Notes: generated by a model not told the origin, from the letters alone. Positions 1 to 9,096 are shown, counted from the stretch's first letter. The stretch is 64,000 bases of DNA from Ralstonia sp. UNC404CL21Col (GCF_000620465.1 NZ_JIBE01000004.1:1426001-1490000); one strand, 5' to 3'. Made by a program: numbers and translations.

Positions 1-1
1 G

Positions 2-856
2 GACATCAACGCCACCAACACGGTGACGTCCATCAACACCCTCACGGACTTCCTGTACAGCAAGAAGATTCCGTTCTCGCTTGCCACCATCCCGCTGTAC
101 AAGGATCCGAACGGCGTCTACAACGGCGGCGTTGCGCAGACGATCCACCTGGTCAATGCAACGGGGCTCAAGTCGGCGCTCAACCATGCGCTGCCACGTG
201 GCGGGAAGATCCTGATGCACGGCTACACGCACCAGTACAGCAACATCCCGAACCTCATCAACGCCGTCAGCGCGAACGACTTCGAGTTCTGGCTCGCCAC
301 GCAGAACCGGCCCGTGAACGAAGATTCAACGCAATGGGCAGCGGGGCGGTTGTCGTCTGGGCTGCTGGAGTTTCAGCTCAACGGCTACGCGCCGTTCGCG
401 TGGGAGGCGCCGCACTATCAATCGTCTCCGCTGGCCATCAAGGCGGTACCGCAGTACTTCAAGAACACGTATCAGCGCGTGGTGTACTACACCTCCGACA
501 ATCCGCAGACGCTGAATGCCTCGACGCCGGGTCATGATTTCTCGGTTGGCCAGTTCTTCCCGTACATCATTCAGAAGGACTACTACAACCAGCGCATCAT
601 TCCGGAAAACCTGGGCAACGTGGAATACAACATCTGCAATATCGATCCGTCGTCGTGCCTGACCTACACCGCACAAGACATCCTGACCAATGCGACGTAT
701 GCGCAGGTGGTGCGAGACGGCTTTGCCTCGTTCTTCTTCCACCCGTTCTGGCTTGAACCGGAGATCGGCACGCCGGGCTATGCGGATTTCCAAACCATCA
801 TCAACGGCATCACCGCGCTCGGCTTTACGTGGGTCGATGCCAGCACGGCGCAGTAG
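2..856 (+). CDS. DUF2334 family protein (polysaccharide-deacetylase-like), 5' end missing
   Basis: The reading frame is open from the first bases of the window, so the gene begins upstream; a GTG at 23 is in frame but is probably internal. About 284 residues are visible. The His-containing motif LMHGYTHQYS (visible residues about 71-80) and a late FFFHPFWLEP segment are typical of DUF2334 proteins, which have a deacetylase-like barrel with metal-binding histidines. The product is probably exported and acts on a polysaccharide, but no substrate can be named. It is followed after 3 bp by a glycosidase-like gene, so the two are likely co-transcribed and may belong to an exopolysaccharide locus lying mostly to the left of the window. 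Confidence 0.8.
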   Translation, partial: DINATNTVTSINTLTDFLYSKKIPFSLATIPLYKDPNGVYNGGVAQTIHLVNATGLKSALNHALPRGGKILMHGYTHQYSNIPNLINAVSANDFEFWLATQNRPVNEDSTQWAAGRLSSGLLEFQLNGYAPFAWEAPHYQSSPLAIKAVPQYFKNTYQRVVYYTSDNPQTLNASTPGHDFSVGQFFPYIIQKDYYNQRIIPENLGNVEYNICNIDPSSCLTYTAQDILTNATYAQVVRDGFASFFFHPFWLEPEIGTPGYADFQTIINGITALGFTWVDASTAQ

Positions 857-859
857 GCC

Positions 860-1741
860 ATGCTGCGGATGCGCTCGGGTCTGGCGGCAGCCATGCTGGT
901 CTTGAGCGCATCCACCCAAGCTGCAGGGCCGGTGGGCGCGATGCCTTCCGGCCCTGCGCCGTTGTATGGCGTGACGATCGATGCTGTCGACAACGTGCCC
1001 GCCGTGGTCGACGCGCTGTCGCACCTGTCGCGCACGCCCACGGTGCGCGTCGTCTTTGATGAGGGCATGGATGCGCCGCATTACGTCGGGCCCGTGGTCG
1101 CCATCCGCGACGTGGCTTACGTGATGGGCGAACTGGCCGATTCATCCACGCTCAAGCAATACACCGCGCCGCAACTGCGCCAGCGCGCCGCCGCATACCT
1201 GCACACGCTCGGCAGCAACGTCGACGTTTGGGAAATCGGCAACGAAATCAACGGGGAGTGGACCGGCACCACACGCGATGTTGTCGACAAGACGATGGCC
1301 GTCTACGAGGTCATCAAAGCGGGCGGCGGCCGCACCGCGCTCACGCTGTACTACAACGAGGGCTGCGCCGAGCAGCCGTCCCGTGCGATGTTCGATTGGG
1401 TGCAGCACAACCTGCCGCCACGCCTGCGCGGTGGGCTGGACTACGTGTTCATCAGCTTCTATGAGGACGACTGCAAGATCGCCCCGCCCGATTGGAACGC
1501 CGTATTCACCCGCCTGGGAGAACTGTTTCCGCATGCCGCGCTGGGCTTTGGCGAAGTCGGGACGCGGCATGCCATGCGCAAGGCCGCGCTCGTGGCGCAC
1601 TACTACGGGCTCACGATCGCGCATCCGCGGTTTGTCGGCGGGTACTTCTGGTGGTACTTCCGGCAGGACATGGTGCCGCGTTCGAGGCCGCTGTGGCGCA
1701 GCCTCGATGCGGCGTTTCTCGGCATGCCGGTTAGCCGCTAG
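860..1741 (+). CDS. Secreted glycoside-hydrolase-like TIM-barrel protein
   Basis: This 293-residue protein starts with a Sec-type signal peptide (cleavage probably near residue 22, after TQAA). Two motifs fit a retaining clan-A glycosidase: WEIGNEINGEW at about 124-134, where Glu129 would be the acid/base, and LGFGEVGT at about 238-245, where Glu242 would be the nucleophile. The second Glu sits before a strand, as in GH5/GH39-like barrels. The exact GH family is not clear. The ATG lies 3 bp after the stop of the DUF2334 gene, which suggests translational coupling and a shared role in polysaccharide modification or turnover. Its 3' end overlaps the convergent MscS gene by 11 bp. Confidence 0.75.
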   Translation: MLRMRSGLAAAMLVLSASTQAAGPVGAMPSGPAPLYGVTIDAVDNVPAVVDALSHLSRTPTVRVVFDEGMDAPHYVGPVVAIRDVAYVMGELADSSTLKQYTAPQLRQRAAAYLHTLGSNVDVWEIGNEINGEWTGTTRDVVDKTMAVYEVIKAGGGRTALTLYYNEGCAEQPSRAMFDWVQHNLPPRLRGGLDYVFISFYEDDCKIAPPDWNAVFTRLGELFPHAALGFGEVGTRHAMRKAALVAHYYGLTIAHPRFVGGYFWWYFRQDMVPRSRPLWRSLDAAFLGMPVSR

Positions 1742-2864
1742 CCCGCGCGCTGACGCGCTGGGCGTTGGCTGTTGACTTGCGGTCTGCTAGCTCTTCGGGT
1801 TGAACGGGTTCGCCGTCACGGCGCACGAGCTGGATCGTGCGCGTGGGCAGGGCGAACGAGGTGCCCAGATTTTCCAGCCCTTCCAGGATCGTCAGGTTGA
1901 TGCGCTGCTGGATATCCATGTACAGATTGAAGTCCGGATCGGTCACGAAATAGACGACCTCGAAGTTCAGCGCGTTCTCGCCAAACTCCTTGAAGTGCGC
2001 ACGATCGAAGCGCGTGTTGCCGGCGGCTTCCACGGCATGGCGAACGATGTCCGGAATCTTCTGCAGCTGCGCGGCGCGCGCATCGTAGGTCACCCCAAAG
2101 GTGAAGACGATGCGTCGTTCCGACATCCGTTTGTAATTGTGAATCGTGCTTTTGAGCAGCGCCGTGTTGGAAGCGATGATCTCTTCGCCCGACAGGCTGC
2201 GGATGCGCGTGGTCTTGAGCCCCACGTTCTGCACTGTGCCGGCAATCGATTCGAAGACGATGAAGTCGCCGATCTCGAATGGCTTGTCCAGCCCGATCGC
2301 CAGCGACGCAAACAGGTCGCTCAGGATGCTTTGCACTGCCAGCGCCACCGCCACGCCGCCCACGCCCAGGCTGGCAACGAAGGCCGTGATGTTTACGCCC
2401 ACGTTGGCCAGGATGGCCAGCAGCAGCATCGACCACAGCGCAAACCGCAGCACCCACGCGGTCATCGACGTGATCACCGGGTTGCGCGTGGCGTGCGTCT
2501 GTGTCGACAGCCGGTCGCGTGCCCACAGCTTCACGCCGCGGTTGAGCCACAGTGCAATCTGAAAGCCGATGATGACGAACCAGATGTGGTCGAGCTTGTT
2601 GGCAATGCGCGTGGGCAGATCGATGAAGTACGACCCGGCAAGCAATGCGGCCAGTGCAATGAAGAGCGGATGCGTATCGCGCAGCACTGCGGTGACGAGA
2701 ATGTCAAAGCGATGGCCGGTACGGCGCGCCCGCGCATCAAGCCGGTTGCAGATGAGGCGCAACACGCTTGACAGCACCGCATACGCGGCGATGACAGTCA
2801 ACGTAGCGGCGGCCCAATCGCGGGCCGGCACGCGCAGGAAGGTGTGGGCGTTGAGCCACTCCAT
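1731..2864 (-). CDS. MscS-family mechanosensitive channel
   Basis: A small-conductance mechanosensitive channel of 377 residues in the inner membrane, opening under membrane tension to release solutes. Several N-terminal hydrophobic segments precede the pore helix region, which reads SLGVGGVAVALAVQS, the Gly/Ala-rich TM3 signature, followed by LSDLFASLAIGLDKPFEIGD, the usual start of the beta domain. A short hydrophilic tail ends the protein. The frame extends 13 codons further upstream, but the ATG at 2864 is preceded by GGAG at suitable distance and is preferred. It follows the GGDEF gene on the same strand with a gap of about 53 bp, so co-transcription is possible. The ion preference and osmotic role are inferred from the family. 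Confidence 0.92.
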   Translation of the reverse strand: MEWLNAHTFLRVPARDWAAATLTVIAAYAVLSSVLRLICNRLDARARRTGHRFDILVTAVLRDTHPLFIALAALLAGSYFIDLPTRIANKLDHIWFVIIGFQIALWLNRGVKLWARDRLSTQTHATRNPVITSMTAWVLRFALWSMLLLAILANVGVNITAFVASLGVGGVAVALAVQSILSDLFASLAIGLDKPFEIGDFIVFESIAGTVQNVGLKTTRIRSLSGEEIIASNTALLKSTIHNYKRMSERRIVFTFGVTYDARAAQLQKIPDIVRHAVEAAGNTRFDRAHFKEFGENALNFEVVYFVTDPDFNLYMDIQQRINLTILEGLENLGTSFALPTRTIQLVRRDGEPVQPEELADRKSTANAQRVSARASG

Positions 2865-2917
2865 GGGTTTCTCCGTGCAGACAACACGGATGCTGCGCCG
2901 CACATAGCGTGCCTGCG

Positions 2918-4018
2918 CTACGGCGGCAGCGTTGCCGCCGGGTCAGCGTCGGTCGATACGCACACGCGATTGCGGCCCTGGCGCTTGGCCTCCATCAGGC
3001 CCAGATCGGCATCGGCCAGCAGGCGCGCAAGGTCTTGCCCGGGGCGCAGCGCCGCCGCGCCCACGCTCACCGTCAGCGGCCCGACGGGCGTTTGCGTGCG
3101 GGCCACGGCAGTCTTGAGCCGTTCGACCACCGCAAGCGCGCCCGTCAGGCCGCAGCCCGGCAGCAGCACGGCAAACTCGTCGCCGCCCAGACGGCCGAAG
3201 AGGTCGGCTGGGCGCAGCACCCCCGCCAGCGCATCGGAGAGCGCAACGAGCGCTTCGTCGCCGGCGGCGTGTCCCCACGTATCGTTGATGGATTTGAAGT
3301 GATCGACGTCGAGGTACAACGCGCACAACGGCTCGGCATGATGCTGCGCGCGCTCGACCGCGAAGCTGCCGAGTTCAAAGAAGCGCTGCCGCGCGAGCAT
3401 GCCGGTCAGGTGGTCCGTGTTGGCGCGATCGGCGAGGCTGCGTTCGGCCGCAAAGTGCCGGGCCATGGCGCGCAGCAGGTAGTGATGAATGACCGCCGCC
3501 GCGGCAATGCAGATCGGCAGGTAAAGCACCAGACCGAGCCAGCCGTGGCGGATTGCCGCGGCCGGTTCCGGCGCGATGAGCAGCGCGACGAGCGGCCCGG
3601 CGGCGCACATCACCATGGCAATGCAGAAATCGCGCCGGGTGAGCCACGCGGGGCTGGTGGCAAGCGGCATCAGATAGAACGCCGGGAGCACCCATTGGAG
3701 CCCGGCCTGATAACCGAACGCGATGATGGCCACCTCTTCGGCAAACAGGTGCGTGAGCGCCAGCAGCGCCCACAGGCCGGTATGCCGATGCCGCTGCGCC
3801 GTCACCACGATCGCCATCAGCAAAAGCAGCAGTCCAAGCAACGGCTCGGGCCGATGCAGCAGCCCGACCGACCAGCCCAGCATGATGGCGAAGCCGTAAC
3901 CCAGCACGCCGCATTTGCTCAGCGCGAGGATCATCGGCACGAAATGGCGCGCCTGATAGTCGAGCGAGGTCGTGCGGGCGTCGGGCAGGTCGGAGGCGGT
4001 AGGCAGGTTCGCGCTCAA
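2918..4018 (-). CDS. Membrane-bound GGDEF diguanylate cyclase
   Basis: A 366-residue protein with about six N-terminal hydrophobic segments (roughly residues 27-185) and a C-terminal GGDEF domain. The active-site motif GGDEF is intact at 278-282, and the allosteric inhibitory I-site RPAD (269-272) lies exactly five residues before it, so the enzyme should make cyclic di-GMP and be feedback inhibited. The metal and substrate motif LYLDVDHFKSINDTWGH is also intact. The membrane part does not look like a named sensor domain such as MASE1 or CHASE; it may sense a membrane or small-molecule cue. It precedes the MscS gene on the same strand. Confidence 0.9.
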   Translation of the reverse strand: MSANLPTASDLPDARTTSLDYQARHFVPMILALSKCGVLGYGFAIMLGWSVGLLHRPEPLLGLLLLLMAIVVTAQRHRHTGLWALLALTHLFAEEVAIIAFGYQAGLQWVLPAFYLMPLATSPAWLTRRDFCIAMVMCAAGPLVALLIAPEPAAAIRHGWLGLVLYLPICIAAAAVIHHYLLRAMARHFAAERSLADRANTDHLTGMLARQRFFELGSFAVERAQHHAEPLCALYLDVDHFKSINDTWGHAAGDEALVALSDALAGVLRPADLFGRLGGDEFAVLLPGCGLTGALAVVERLKTAVARTQTPVGPLTVSVGAAALRPGQDLARLLADADLGLMEAKRQGRNRVCVSTDADPAATLPP

Positions 4019-4160
4019 GGCAGGACAAGAGAGGCCTTCTGGCGCGACGGGATGATGCGGGCGCGGGCGTGGCCGGATTGCGCAACAAAGCGCGCATTCT
4101 AATGGCGGCGGGCAGCCCCGTGCGCGGATTTTTAGTGGGGGGAATCCCGCAATGCGCGTA

Positions 4161-5480
4161 TCAGCCCGTCAGTACCTGCCATACCAGCCATACATTGGCG
4201 ACGCCGATGACGACGAACAGACCCCACGCCAGCCACGACGTGAATCGGGTGTTAACAAAGACGCCCATCAGGGTGCGATCGCCCGTCATGCGGATCAGCG
4301 GAAACATCGCAAACGGCAACTGCAGGCCCAGCACCACCTGGCTGATGACCAGCAGCTTGCCGATGGCGTGGTCGCCCAGCATCGCCACGCCGATGAACGC
4401 GGGAATCAACGCCAGGGCCCGCGTGATCAACCGCCGCTGCCAGCACGGAATGCTCAAATCGAGGAAGCCCTCCATGAGGATCTGCCCCGCGATGGTGCCG
4501 GTAAAGGTCGAGCTTTGCCCCGCCGCCAGCAACGCGATACCGAACAGCAACCCCGCCAGCGCCGTCCCGACGACGGGCTCCAGCAGGTGATAGGCATCCT
4601 GGATGTCCGCCACGTTCTGATGGCCATGCGCGTTGAATGCCGCGGCGGCCAGGATCAGGATCGCGCCGTTCACCAGCAGCGCCAGCCCCAGCGACACGAT
4701 CGTGTCCAGCCGCGACAGGCCGATGGCCTCGCGCTTGGCGGCTTCGGTGTTGGCCGTCATGCGGGTCTGCACGATGGATGAATGCAGGTAGAGGTTGTGC
4801 GGCATCACCGTCGCGCCCAGGATGCCGATCGCCAGGTACAGGGGCTCGCGCTGGCTCACGGCCTGCCACGACGGCACCAGCCCGGCCGCCACCGAAGGCC
4901 AATGCGGCTTGATGAGCACCAGTTCAACGAAATAGCAGAGCCCGATCGTGAGGATGAGCCCCAGCACGATGGCTTCCAGCTGGCGAAAGTTCTTGCCCTT
5001 CAGGCCCAGCACGATCAGCGTGTCGAGCGCGGTGAGCGCCACGCCCCACAGGATCGGCACGCCCAGCAGCAGGTGGAAGGCCAGCGCGCAACCGAGCACC
5101 TCGGCCAGGTCGCAGGCAATGATGGACAGCTCCGCCAGCAGCCACTGCACGCGCAACGCGCCGGGCTGATAGCGGTTGCGCGACGCCCGCGCCAGGTCCA
5201 TGCCGGTGACGATGCCCAGCCGGGCCGACAGGCACTGCAGCACCATCGCCGCCAGGCTGGAGAGCACCACCACAAACAGCAGCGCATAGCCGTAGCGCGA
5301 ACCGGCTTCGATGTCGGTGGCCCAGTTGCCCGGGTCCATATAGCCGACCGATACCAGCAGCCCCGGGCCCGCAAAGCGCAGCAGCTTCTTCCACAGCGGC
5401 AGGCCGGGCGGGACGGCAACGGTGCCGCGCACCTCTGAAGGACAGAAGGGCGCGGTGGCGGTGGTGGGCAGGCGGAACAT
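4161..5480 (-). CDS. mntH: Nramp-family divalent metal (Mn2+/Fe2+) transporter, copy 1
   Basis: An inner-membrane, proton-coupled divalent metal importer of 439 residues. The TM1 metal-binding motif DPGN is present (GYMDPGNWATDIEAG) and the TM6 motif is MPHNLYLHSS, with the Met that gives Nramp proteins their preference for transition metals over Ca2+. Length and about 11 hydrophobic segments match the family. The frame is open for 70 codons further upstream, but those residues do not look like Nramp; the ATG at 5480 starts the conserved region, although no strong ribosome binding site precedes it. The gene is divergent from an OmpR-type regulator. A second Nramp lies near 56 kb. Confidence 0.93.
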   Translation of the reverse strand: MFRLPTTATAPFCPSEVRGTVAVPPGLPLWKKLLRFAGPGLLVSVGYMDPGNWATDIEAGSRYGYALLFVVVLSSLAAMVLQCLSARLGIVTGMDLARASRNRYQPGALRVQWLLAELSIIACDLAEVLGCALAFHLLLGVPILWGVALTALDTLIVLGLKGKNFRQLEAIVLGLILTIGLCYFVELVLIKPHWPSVAAGLVPSWQAVSQREPLYLAIGILGATVMPHNLYLHSSIVQTRMTANTEAAKREAIGLSRLDTIVSLGLALLVNGAILILAAAAFNAHGHQNVADIQDAYHLLEPVVGTALAGLLFGIALLAAGQSSTFTGTIAGQILMEGFLDLSIPCWQRRLITRALALIPAFIGVAMLGDHAIGKLLVISQVVLGLQLPFAMFPLIRMTGDRTLMGVFVNTRFTSWLAWGLFVVIGVANVWLVWQVLTG

Positions 5481-5505
5481 GCGCGGTGGATTAAGGAAAA
5501 TGCAA

Positions 5506-5520
5506 TCGGAATTTCGGAAT
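5506..5520. promoter_or_regulatory. Direct repeat TCGGAAT x2 between the Nramp gene and the response regulator
   Basis: The heptamer TCGGAAT occurs at 5506-5512 and 5514-5520, 26-40 bp upstream of the Nramp ATG, in the 233-bp divergent region 5481-5713. It could be a regulator half-site pair. I see no clear Fur- or MntR-type palindrome and no recognisable manganese riboswitch. Confidence 0.25.
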
Positions 5521-5713
5521 GATAGCCAAATGCCCCGTTGCATGCCCGAACCCGCGCCGGGGATGTGTTCGTGGGGCGACTTCCTCGTCACGTGTCTCCA
5601 CACATTTAAGGCAAAGCTCAGTCCGTTGCGGTAGATTTCGAGCTTCGCCGGCGCCTGTTTTCCAGGTGCCGGTTGTCCGTTTACCGTCATTACCGCCGCC
5701 GAGATTCCCGCGC

Positions 5714-6391
5714 ATGAACGCCATCCTCCTTATCGAAGACGATTTGCCGCTGGGCACTGCGCTGGCCCGCGCGCTGCGTCAGGCCGGCTACAACGCGACC
5801 TGGGTGCGCCGCCTGGTCGACGCGCAGAAATGGATCACCACCAACACCTTCGAAGCCATCGTGCTCGACCTGGGGTTGCCCGATGGTGAGGGCCATACCT
5901 TCCTGGAAGAACTGCGCGCGGCGCACAGCGACGTGCCTGTCATCATCGCCAGCGCGCGCGATGCGCTGTCGGAGCGCCTGAAGGGGCTGGATTCCGGCGC
6001 GGACGATTTTCTGGTCAAGCCGTTTCCCGTGGACGAACTCATCGCCCGCCTGCGCGCCGTGCTGCGTCGCCATGCAGGGCAGAGCACCAATCAGTGGAAC
6101 GTCGGCAACCTGGTGGTGGAGCCCTCGCAGAAGCGCGTGACGCAGGAAGGCCAGATCATCGAACTCACGCCGCGCGAATATCAGCTGCTGCTCGAACTTG
6201 TGCGCCGGGCCCACCGCTGGGTGCCGCGCGAAACGCTGATGGACGCGCTCTATCGTGAGGGCGACAGCGTCAGTGCCAACGCGCTCGAAGTCGTCATCCA
6301 CCACCTGCGCCGCAAGCTCGGCAACGAAACCATCCAGACCATTCGCGGTGTCGGCTACATGATCGGCGGCAACCGCGGGGCCGCCCAATGA
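5714..6391 (+). CDS. OmpR-family two-component response regulator
   Basis: A 225-residue response regulator. The receiver domain (1-115) has the acidic pair Glu8/Asp9/Asp10, phospho-acceptor Asp52 in VLDLGLPDGEG and the conserved Lys in DDFLVKPFP. The C-terminal winged-helix DNA-binding domain (about 125-222) has the usual LTPREYQLLLELVRR and VEVVIHHLRRKLG-like features. The frame extends upstream, but the ATG at 5714 begins the canonical beta-1 strand. It overlaps the sensor kinase gene by 4 bp, so the pair is one operon. Subfamily resembles QseB/TctD/PmrA regulators. The target genes are unknown; the divergent Nramp gene is a candidate. Confidence 0.92.
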   Translation: MNAILLIEDDLPLGTALARALRQAGYNATWVRRLVDAQKWITTNTFEAIVLDLGLPDGEGHTFLEELRAAHSDVPVIIASARDALSERLKGLDSGADDFLVKPFPVDELIARLRAVLRRHAGQSTNQWNVGNLVVEPSQKRVTQEGQIIELTPREYQLLLELVRRAHRWVPRETLMDALYREGDSVSANALEVVIHHLRRKLGNETIQTIRGVGYMIGGNRGAAQ

Positions 6392-7875
6392 AGCTGGCGG
6401 TTCCAGCCATCCTGCGGGTTCGCTCGCTGTCGTTTCGCCTGTACGTGCTGATCCTGTTGGCGCTGGTGTTGATGCTGCTGGTGCAGCTCGTCATCGCGCA
6501 TCTGGAGATCTCGCGCACCAACAGCCGCCAGGTGGTGAGCGATCTGCGCATGTCGGCGCAGGCCTATGCGGACCTCACCACGCTCAACATGGACGATGTG
6601 CCGCGCCGCGAAGAATTCCTGCGCCGGCTCACCGACATCAAGCTGGGCCTGTCGCTGCCCAACATCCTGCCGGGCGAATTCCGCTACGTGCTGTGTGATC
6701 GCGCGGGCCACGTCATCACTGCGTTTCCGGGTGCGCCCACCATGCCGTGCGGCAAGGCGCACGACACCGTCGTCGAGATCATGCTTGAAGGCAAGCCGTG
6801 GCGCAGCTACACGGTCGACAGCGTCGACGGCAAGATTTCCGCCACGGTGGCGCAGCCGCTCACGGCCTATGAACGCGCCATCCGCGATCTGTTCCAGGAA
6901 GTGGCGGTGGCGCTGGCCATCCTGGCGAGCGCGCTGATGGTGATGGTCGGTTGGGCCGCGCACCAGGGCCTCAAGCCGCTGCGCACGCTCACGCGCCAGG
7001 TCGAGGCGCGCGACTCCGCCGACCTCGACCCCGTGCAGAGCGTGGAACATGCCGAGCTGAAGCCGCTGGTCGAAGCCTTGAACGGCTTGTTCGCGCGCGT
7101 GCGTCGCGGCATCGAGGCGGACCGCCGTTTCTTTGCCGATGCCGCGCACGAACTGCGCACGCCGCTCGCCGCCATTCAGGCGCAGGCGTATGTCGTGTCG
7201 CATTCCGACAGCGAAGACGACCGTTCGACCGCGCTGCGCGAATTTGATCGCGGCATTTCGCGCGCAACGCAGTCGCTTGCCAAGCTGCTCGCCATCGCCC
7301 GGCTGGACGCGCGCCGCGTCGAGGCGCAACTCGCGCAGGGCGCGTTGTCCGACCTGGCAGGCTGCGCGCGCAGCGGGGTGATCCAGCAGGCCTCGCGCGC
7401 CGAGCGTCGCAACATCACGCTGTCGTACGACGGCGCCAACCAGGCGTGGGTCTCGGTCTCGCATGAAGACGCCGCGACGCTGGTGGAAAACGTGCTCGAC
7501 AACGCCGTACGCGAAACACCCAACGGTGGCGAGGTGCGCGTGGCCGTCAAGCGCATCGAGCAAGCCGGCGCGCCGATGGTCGAACTGCGCATCGAAGATT
7601 CCGGCCCCGGTATCCCGCCCGACGAGCGCGATCGCGTGTTCGAGCGTTTCTACCGCCCGCGCACCAGCCAGTCGCAGGGCAGCGGCCTGGGCCTGGCGAT
7701 CGTGCGCCGTATCGTTGAATTGGGGAATGGCTCGGTGGCCATCGAAGACGGTCTGGCGCATGCGGAGGGCAGGGGTTGCGCGATCGTGATCCGCCTGCCT
7801 GCGCTGGATTCCGCGCCCGAGCCGATCGAGCCCGACGATGCGCCTCCCGGCATGGCCGATACGCCCAGCCATTGA
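6388..7875 (+). CDS. Sensor histidine kinase (QseC/TctE-like)
   Basis: A 495-residue inner-membrane kinase, partner of the preceding regulator. Two transmembrane segments (about 15-38 and 172-192) enclose a periplasmic domain containing two cysteines (YVLCDR and MPCGKAH) that could form a disulfide. The H-box is DAAHELRTPLAAI with His254 as phospho-site, followed by the N-box LVENVLDNAV, the G1 box EDSGPGIPPDER and the G2 box GSGLGLAIVRR. All catalytic boxes are intact. The signal is unknown. Its last 38 bp overlap the start of the next gene. Confidence 0.92.
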   Translation: MKLAVPAILRVRSLSFRLYVLILLALVLMLLVQLVIAHLEISRTNSRQVVSDLRMSAQAYADLTTLNMDDVPRREEFLRRLTDIKLGLSLPNILPGEFRYVLCDRAGHVITAFPGAPTMPCGKAHDTVVEIMLEGKPWRSYTVDSVDGKISATVAQPLTAYERAIRDLFQEVAVALAILASALMVMVGWAAHQGLKPLRTLTRQVEARDSADLDPVQSVEHAELKPLVEALNGLFARVRRGIEADRRFFADAAHELRTPLAAIQAQAYVVSHSDSEDDRSTALREFDRGISRATQSLAKLLAIARLDARRVEAQLAQGALSDLAGCARSGVIQQASRAERRNITLSYDGANQAWVSVSHEDAATLVENVLDNAVRETPNGGEVRVAVKRIEQAGAPMVELRIEDSGPGIPPDERDRVFERFYRPRTSQSQGSGLGLAIVRRIVELGNGSVAIEDGLAHAEGRGCAIVIRLPALDSAPEPIEPDDAPPGMADTPSH

Positions 7876-8446
7876 TTGGCGTGGCTCGCGTTGGGTTGTC
7901 CTGGCACTGGTGGCGCTGGGGCATCTGATGCTGCTGGCGTGGTGGCGCGATCGGCCGGCGCCGATTCCGCACGATGCATTCCCGGTGCTGCAAGGGCAGT
8001 TGCTCAGCCTCGAGATTCCGCATGCGCCGACGCTGCAGGCCGAGCGCAGCCGGCCGGCGGCAGCGCAGTTGCCTCCAACCCATTCCATGCCGCATTCGAC
8101 CGAGCCAGCGCAGCAGCGTATGCCTGCCGCGCCGGCGGGTGCCGATGCGGTTGAGGCACGCACGCTCGACCTGGGCGCACCACCGATGCCCAGCCCGCAC
8201 GCGCGGTCCCATGCCGAAAACAACATCGCCCAGAGCACTGGGCGCGGTACTGGCCACGCCTTCGGGCCAGACGTCGCCTCGTCGCCACGTGCCGCAAGGC
8301 CGATCGAGGAGTCGCGCGGCGCTGCGGGCCGTTGGCAAGCCCGCGTGGAAGTGGGCGGCAACGCTTACTGCCTGAGCGCGCAAGACCCAAGCCTGCGCCG
8401 CGATCCCTTTGAAAAGGCACTGGCCGTGCCTTCCCTCTGCCGCTGA
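7838..8446 (+). CDS. Hypothetical membrane-anchored Pro-rich protein
   Basis: I do not recognise this 202-residue protein. It has a single N-terminal transmembrane segment (about 18-36, ending AWW), then a long Pro/Ala-rich, low-complexity stretch (about 40-165) and a short C-terminal conserved-looking segment with two cysteines (AYCLSAQ and PSLCR). The layout resembles a TonB-like or secretion-accessory protein that spans the periplasm, but no TonB C-terminal domain is visible. The ATG at 7838 lies inside the kinase gene, so it is probably translated by coupling and may work with that two-component system. Its stop at 8446 directly abuts the convergent stop of the reductase at 8447. Confidence 0.6.
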   Translation: MRLPAWPIRPAIDWRGSRWVVLALVALGHLMLLAWWRDRPAPIPHDAFPVLQGQLLSLEIPHAPTLQAERSRPAAAQLPPTHSMPHSTEPAQQRMPAAPAGADAVEARTLDLGAPPMPSPHARSHAENNIAQSTGRGTGHAFGPDVASSPRAARPIEESRGAAGRWQARVEVGGNAYCLSAQDPSLRRDPFEKALAVPSLCR

Positions 8447-9058
8447 TCAGTAACCGACCGTGAAACGCTGGCGCGGGTGTGCGGGCTTTTCCGTTTCGTC
8501 GAGGAATGCGATGGCGAAGTCCTCCATCGAAATCCAGGGCTTGCCGTTCGCATCCACCAGCAGCGAATCCTTGCCGACGCGGAAGTGCCCCGTACGCTCG
8601 CCCGGCTCGAAAATGGCCGACGGCGAAACGAAGGTCCAGTTCAGCTCGGTTTCCTTGCGCAGCGCATTGAGGAAATCGCGGCCGGCCGAGGCTTCTTCAA
8701 AGTACTCCTTGGGAAACTGCGGCGTGTCGATCAGCGCGACGCCCGGTGCCACTTCCAGGCTGCCGGCGCCACCCACGACCAGCAGGCGCGGCACGGCGGC
8801 ATTCTTCACCGCACCCACGATCTGGTCTGCATTTGCCTGCAGGAAACGCACGGTGCTGTAGACCACATCGTTGCCGGCAAGCGCCGCCACGAGGCCGGCC
8901 TGGTCGGCCTCGTCGACATCCTTGGTCGTCAGGCCGGCACGCGCCGGCAGCTTCGAGGCGGTGCGCGCAATGGCTGTCACCTGATGGCCGCGGCGCAGCG
9001 CTTCGTCGATCAGGCGGGTGCCCACGCGCCCCGTGGCGCCGATGATTGCGATCTTCAT
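8447..9058 (-). CDS. NAD(P)H-binding reductase (atypical SDR, YwnB-like)
   Basis: A 203-residue Rossmann-fold protein beginning MKIAIIGATGRVGTRLI, with the GATGRVG dinucleotide motif typical of the NAD(P)H-binding (NmrA-like/atypical SDR) family. It lacks an obvious Tyr-x3-Lys catalytic motif of classical SDRs. A TTG two codons upstream could also initiate, but the ATG at 9058 has AAGGA 8 bp before it. It lies downstream of an Rrf2-family regulator on the same strand, a pairing also known for Bacillus ywnA-ywnB. A perfect dyad covers its putative -10 region, so repression by the neighbour regulator is likely. Function may be detoxification or quinone/carbonyl reduction; not certain. Confidence 0.85.
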   Translation of the reverse strand: MKIAIIGATGRVGTRLIDEALRRGHQVTAIARTASKLPARAGLTTKDVDEADQAGLVAALAGNDVVYSTVRFLQANADQIVGAVKNAAVPRLLVVGGAGSLEVAPGVALIDTPQFPKEYFEEASAGRDFLNALRKETELNWTFVSPSAIFEPGERTGHFRVGKDSLLVDANGKPWISMEDFAIAFLDETEKPAHPRQRFTVGY

Positions 9059-9096
9059 GGTCAATTCCTTGTGGTTGGTCTGGGTGGTTGAAACGT

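Noticed and set aside
5714-7875. The two-component system as regulator CzcRS of the metal-efflux operon
   Set aside because: It lies 24 kb away, and nothing in its sequence points to metal sensing; the nearer Nramp gene is an equally possible target.
6355-8361. 668-residue minus-strand frame opposite the histidine kinase
   Set aside because: The kinase has all its catalytic boxes on the plus strand; this frame shows no family motif.
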